DNA from: Rhodothermus sp.
GTDB lineage: Bacteria > Bacteroidota > Rhodothermia > Rhodothermales > Rhodothermaceae
Assembly (NCBI GenBank): GCA_030950375.1
Contig: JAUZRN010000039.1
Span: 1-46,019 of the forward strand
Reading direction: 5' to 3'
Length of the DNA stretch: 46,019 nucleotides
Below the pieces are notes generated by a model. That model did no database searches and had not been told where the DNA came from. It saw nothing but the letters and a program-made list of their open reading frames with translations. Both the position numbers and the translations under genes were made by a program. Positions 42,920-46,019 of the stretch are shown piece by piece (position 1 is the first letter of the stretch; each line of letters starts with the position of its first letter).

Positions 42920-44593
42920 TCACACAGCACAGCAGCTGAGCTGGCGCACATCCTTGGAAAACCCCAGCGCGGCCAGCTTGAGCGCTTCAGACCAGGTCAG
43001 GTAGGGATGGAAGCGTCGCGCCAGCTCGGAAATCGGAATCTCGTAGCGCATGGCCAGCGATAGCTCCATCAACAGCTCGCCGCCTTCGGGGGCTACGATG
43101 CGGGCCCCCAGCAACTGATCGGTACCGGGATTGCGCAGCAACTTAACAAATCCGCGTGTGTCGCGCCCTACCAGGGCCCGCGGCACTTCGGTCAGAGGGA
43201 GCGTGGATACCTCATAGTCAAGGCCGGCTGCCTGCACCTCCCGTTCGTTCAGGCCGATCCCACCCACCTGCGGATCGGTAAAGACCACCCAGGGTAGTGC
43301 CTGATAATCCCGCGGCGTATGCTGTCCCAGCAGGGCATTTTCGGCGGCCAGCTGCCCTTCATAAGCTGCTGCATACACAAACGGGGGGTTACCAATCACA
43401 TCGCCCGCCCCCAGCACGGTCGGTACCGTCGTTCGCAGCGTTTCGTCCACCTGCAAAAAACCCTGTCGGTCGGTGGCAATACCCAACGCCTCCAGTCCCA
43501 GCTCGTCTGTGTTGCCCCGGCGACCGGTGGCTACGAGCAGATGAGTCCCTTCCAGCTGATACGTCTGTCCCTGGCGTTCGTAGGAGACCACCACACCACG
43601 TTCAGTCCACGACACCTGGACAACCCGCGCCTCCGTCTGGATGTTAATCCCCTCTGCCTGCAGATGCGCTGCCAGCACCGAAGCAACGTCGGCATCTTCC
43701 TGGGGTAGGATCTGGGGCAACAGTTCCAGCACCGTTACCCGACTGCCCAACCGGGCAAACGCCTGCGCGTTTTCCAGGCCAATGTAGCCACCGCCCAGTA
43801 CGATCAGGTGCACTGGCAGCCTATCCAGCCGATAAAGTGTTTCGTTGGTGAGATAGGGACCGTCGGCCAGTCCCGGCACGGGTGGCAGCGCCGTGCGCGA
43901 ACCGGTCGCGATCAGCACAGCCCGTCCCGAGATCGCCTCATCCCCTATCTGAATGCTGGTCGGCCCGGCCAGGCGCGCCCGTCCTTCCCGAAAGACAATA
44001 TGCTCACCATCGATCAGATCCAGGTATTTATGCTGGCGCAGCTCGTCGGTAAGCGCCCGCACCTGACCGATCAAAGCACCGAAGTCCACCACCTGACTGG
44101 TCGAGCGAATTCCAGCAAACGAATGATGTGCTGCCCGGTGATGGGCTTCGGCTGCCCGAATAAGCGCTTTCGATGGCACGCATCCGACGTTCACGCAGGT
44201 ACCTCCAGGCGGCAACCCCTCGTTGACGATCAGGCTCCGGAAACCCAGCTCACGTGCCCGTAGCGCAGCTGCAAACGCTGCAGATCCCCCTCCAATGATG
44301 AGTAAATCGAAGTCGATCCGATCCGAAGCCTCCTCGAACGGCGTTGCTTCCCCGATTTCTCGCACCACTTCCCACCGCTCCAGCCGATACCCGTGACCCG
44401 CCCGGGCTACAGCCCTCGCCAGCGCATCGGCGTCCACGGTATCCCCTTCCCAAGTGACCACAGCCCGACCACGCTGCCAGTCGAGTACCTGCACACGCAC
44501 CACACCAGACACCCGAGACAGCGCGTGCTCAATCGCACGGGCGCAATGCGCGCAGGTCATCCCGCTGATATGCAATTCAAGAAGTTTCCTCAT
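42920..44593 (-). CDS. merA: Mercuric reductase
   Basis: A 557-residue flavoenzyme. An N-terminal heavy-metal-associated domain (GMTCAHCARAIEHALSRVSG, residues about 11-70) precedes the FAD/NADPH oxidoreductase core with the redox motif GGTCVNVGCVPSKALIRAAE and NAD-binding VLGGGYIGLENAQAF. The C-terminus ends LSCCAV, the vicinal Cys pair that receives Hg(II), diagnostic for MerA among dihydrolipoamide-type enzymes. It reduces Hg(II) to volatile Hg(0) in the cytoplasm with NADPH. It overlaps the transport gene by 4 bp as the last gene of the mer operon. Confidence 0.96.
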   Translation of the reverse strand: MRKLLELHISGMTCAHCARAIEHALSRVSGVVRVQVLDWQRGRAVVTWEGDTVDADALARAVARAGHGYRLERWEVVREIGEATPFEEASDRIDFDLLIIGGGSAAFAAALRARELGFRSLIVNEGLPPGGTCVNVGCVPSKALIRAAEAHHRAAHHSFAGIRSTSQVVDFGALIGQVRALTDELRQHKYLDLIDGEHIVFREGRARLAGPTSIQIGDEAISGRAVLIATGSRTALPPVPGLADGPYLTNETLYRLDRLPVHLIVLGGGYIGLENAQAFARLGSRVTVLELLPQILPQEDADVASVLAAHLQAEGINIQTEARVVQVSWTERGVVVSYERQGQTYQLEGTHLLVATGRRGNTDELGLEALGIATDRQGFLQVDETLRTTVPTVLGAGDVIGNPPFVYAAAYEGQLAAENALLGQHTPRDYQALPWVVFTDPQVGGIGLNEREVQAAGLDYEVSTLPLTEVPRALVGRDTRGFVKLLRNPGTDQLLGARIVAPEGGELLMELSLAMRYEIPISELARRFHPYLTWSEALKLAALGFSKDVRQLSCCAV

Positions 44594-45210
44594 AGCGATG
44601 TCTCCGTTTTCAGACTGGCCTCAAATCCAGCGCTGCGGACGGCCTCCATGAGTTGTTCCACCGACACCTGCTCCGGGTTGAAGCGCACGCGCGCTTCCGG
44701 CGGCTCCAGCGTCACGATGGCGTCCTGCACTCCTTCAAGGCGTTGTAATGCATAAACCACTGCCTGGCTACAGGCCTCACAGGTCATCCCCTGCACATCC
44801 AGTATCACTTCTCGGGTCGTCCCCTCGACAACCCCATCATTCATCGTTACTGCTGCATGGGAGCGCCCGATAAGTTCTGGCGCAATCAACACCCCCAGTA
44901 CCAGTACAGTGCCCAGCCCCAGAAGCAACCGACGCGTCTTTGGAGACGTGCCTGTCTCACAGGCGCAGTCTGGATCTCGTGCACGCCGCATCTCTCGATA
45001 CCAGGCAAACCCCAGAGCCCCCAACGCCAGCGCTATAAAAAACGGCCGATACGGCTCCAGGGCCGACAACTGTCCCACCCAGGCCCCTCCTATACCGACA
45101 GCTACAGCCGCCAGTGGCCCAACGCAACAAACCGAAGCCAGCACACCGGCCCCTACAGCTGCCAGCAGGCTCGAACGAGCAACTTTATCCGGCTTTTCCG
45201 ACGCCTTCAT
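44590..45210 (-). CDS. merTP: Mercuric transport fusion MerT-MerP
   Basis: A 206-residue protein. The MerT part has three membrane helices with the Cys pair in the first (ASVCCVGPLAAVAVGIGGAW), and a loop with DPDCACETG, the second MerT pair. After helix three (LLLGLGTVLVLGVLIAPELI) comes a MerP-like heavy-metal domain with GMTCEACSQAVVYALQRLEG. Such fusions occur in Bacteroidota-type mer operons. The MerP-like domain is on the periplasmic side, so it would catch Hg(II) and pass it through the MerT helices to MerA's HMA domain. It overlaps the regulator gene by 26 bp. Confidence 0.93.
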   Translation of the reverse strand: MKASEKPDKVARSSLLAAVGAGVLASVCCVGPLAAVAVGIGGAWVGQLSALEPYRPFFIALALGALGFAWYREMRRARDPDCACETGTSPKTRRLLLGLGTVLVLGVLIAPELIGRSHAAVTMNDGVVEGTTREVILDVQGMTCEACSQAVVYALQRLEGVQDAIVTLEPPEARVRFNPEQVSVEQLMEAVRSAGFEASLKTETSL

Positions 45211-45622
45211 GACGCACCTCCTTCAGGTTGAAGGTTAACTGAATGCGATCCAGCTCCAGCTCGTCGAACAGCCGTACAAGCAAGCGAGCAAACGGATTTA
45301 CCCGACAAACCCGATAGTAGATGGTCTGCGCTTCCCGCCGCGCTTCGACCAGCGCCTTCTCGCGCAGAATCTTCAGGTGCCGTGACACAGCCGGCTGTGA
45401 AATCTCAAAAATATCGGCCAGGTCACAGACGCACAGCTCACCAGCCCGATGCAGTACGTAGAGCATCCGCAATCGCGTTTCGTTGCCGGCCGCCTGCATA
45501 AAGGCCGCCAGCGCCACCAGATGATCGTTCTGGAGCGCCTCCGCACGCAGCCGGGCCAGCTTCTCTGGATCAACAGCCACCCGCACACACGTGCGATCGG
45601 TTATCGCTTGCCGCCTTTGCAT
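45185..45622 (-). CDS. ArsR/SmtB-family repressor of the mer operon
   Basis: A 145-residue winged-helix regulator from the ATG ending at 45622. The DNA-recognition helix is ISQPAVSRHLKILREKALVE, and a metal-sensing ELCVCDL motif (helix alpha-3 site, Cys-x-Cys) sits just before it, as in ArsR and CadC. It should repress the operon until Hg(II) or another thiol-binding metal binds. The palindrome at 45626-45655 just upstream is its likely operator. Using an ArsR-type protein in place of MerR is known from several mer operons outside Proteobacteria. A TTG at 45631 is an alternative start and would lie inside the operator. Confidence 0.92.
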   Translation of the reverse strand: MQRRQAITDRTCVRVAVDPEKLARLRAEALQNDHLVALAAFMQAAGNETRLRMLYVLHRAGELCVCDLADIFEISQPAVSRHLKILREKALVEARREAQTIYYRVCRVNPFARLLVRLFDELELDRIQLTFNLKEVRHEGVGKAG

Positions 45623-45625
45623 TTT

Positions 45626-45683
45626 TAACAAAACGGTTAATTAACGGTTTTGTTATATTAATGAATTACCATGAGCCTGTCAA
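45626..45683 (-). promoter_or_regulatory. mer promoter and operator palindrome
   Basis: On the minus strand a consensus -35 TTGACA (45678-45683) and -10 TAATAT (45655-45660) are separated by 17 bp. Directly downstream lies a 30-bp palindrome (45626-45655), TAACAAAACGGTTAA facing TTAACGGTTTTGTTA with one mismatch pair, covering the likely transcription start. This is the usual place for an ArsR-type operator. Confidence 0.8.
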
Positions 45684-45790
45684 GATCCTGGAAAAGCAAT
45701 GAAAAAGGGACAACGTGCGTACCTCTCGTTAAAAAACGTGCCTGCCGCCCGTGAGGTATCAGCTTCAGCAAGAGTGCTAAACAAAACAAA

Positions 45791-45815
45791 AAACCCCGGC
45801 TTTATGCCGGGGTTT
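45791..45815 (-). terminator. Rho-independent terminator of the tRNA-Thr gene
   Basis: A 10-bp stem (AAACCCCGGC at 45791-45800 with GCCGGGGTTT at 45806-45815), loop TTTAT. On the minus strand it is followed by a TTTTTTGTTTTG tract, so it ends tRNA transcription six bases after the tRNA end. Confidence 0.88.
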
Positions 45816-45820
45816 ACGGG

Positions 45821-45893
45821 AGCCAACGGCCGGACTCGAACCGGCGACCTGCTCATTACGAGTGAGCCGCTCTACCAGCTGAGCTACGTTGGC
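45821..45893 (-). tRNA. tRNA-Thr (anticodon CGT)
   Basis: A complete cloverleaf on the minus strand: acceptor GCCAACG/CGTTGGC, D arm GCTCAGCTGGTAGAGC, anticodon arm GCTCA-CTCGTAA-TGAGC with anticodon CGT (reads ACG), and T arm GCCGGTTCGAGTCCGGC. The CCA is not fully encoded. No intron. A terminator follows at 45791-45815. Confidence 0.95.
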
Positions 45894-45909
45894 TCGATGG
45901 TGGATGCTG

Positions 45910-45939
45910 AATTTAGCGGTGTTTTTAATGCCCAGTCAA
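45910..45939 (-). promoter_or_regulatory. Probable tRNA-Thr promoter
   Basis: On the minus strand TTGACT (45934-45939) and TAAATT (45910-45915) are 18 bp apart, and the -10 lies 16 bp before the tRNA 5' end. This fits a housekeeping sigma-70 type promoter; confidence is limited because the region is short and AT-rich. Confidence 0.45.
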
Positions 45940-46019
45940 GTGACAGGATCCCATACCATCGACAGTCGCCCGGACCTTAATATTTCTTCAAGTTACGCTG
46001 CCCGGATTCATCCCACGCC

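Overview
The window is about 46 kb of dense, GC-rich bacterial DNA with no rRNA, no recognisable transposase and no integrase. Protein style (Arg/Leu/Ala-rich, paired M16 peptidases, ArsR-controlled merTP-merA, 6-bladed beta-propeller proteins with a GxGPGE signature) suggests a thermophilic member of the Rhodothermota/Bacteroidota, most likely a Rhodothermus relative. That assignment is an inference from gene content, not a database match.

Layout. 1-5.7 kb: the 5' part of a small secreted peptide gene, two M16 peptidases (one active, one lacking the zinc motif) and DNA polymerase I. 5.8-8.2 kb: a compact dTDP-sugar operon (rmlB, rmlA, an rmlC-like cupin; no rmlD seen). 8.3-19.3 kb: a HAD phosphatase, a fructosamine-kinase/LMW-phosphatase operon (probable protein deglycation), xseA, a serine hydrolase diverging from an N-acyl-D-amino-acid deacylase, a small lipoprotein, a Dph6-like PP-loop ATPase, a Cys-rich secreted peptide paired with a propeller lipoprotein, a helical unknown and hemN. 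19.4-26.6 kb: a broken membrane-protein gene, a two-copy CRISPR-like repeat, a fused glycosyltransferase, OsmC, a C26 amidotransferase, a cytochrome c, a MOSC protein and a THUMP/RNA methyltransferase. 26.6-37.9 kb: a copper-resistance island: two-component system, multicopper oxidase, CopB, DUF411 protein, TlpA thioredoxin, a Met/His-rich Spy-like protein, SHOCT membrane protein, methyltransferase, DUF302 protein, YVTN propeller and a second multicopper oxidase. 37.9-46 kb: VOC dioxygenase and cupin, a multiply broken DHA2-type MFS transporter, a second peptide/propeller pair, and a mercury operon (arsR-type regulator, merTP fusion, merA) next to a tRNA-Thr gene.

How they fit together. The right third is a heavy-metal block: CusRS-like signalling, periplasmic cuprous-ion oxidation by two oxidases, metal buffering by Met-rich proteins, thiol handling by TlpA, and mercury uptake and reduction. 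Four scattered loci share one unexplained theme, small secreted Cys-containing peptides and 6-bladed propeller proteins (left edge, 16.1 kb, 32.7 kb remnant, 41.5 kb); this is the best candidate for an under-described system here. Gene packing is tight: several convergent pairs abut or overlap at their stop codons, and three loci are clearly decaying.
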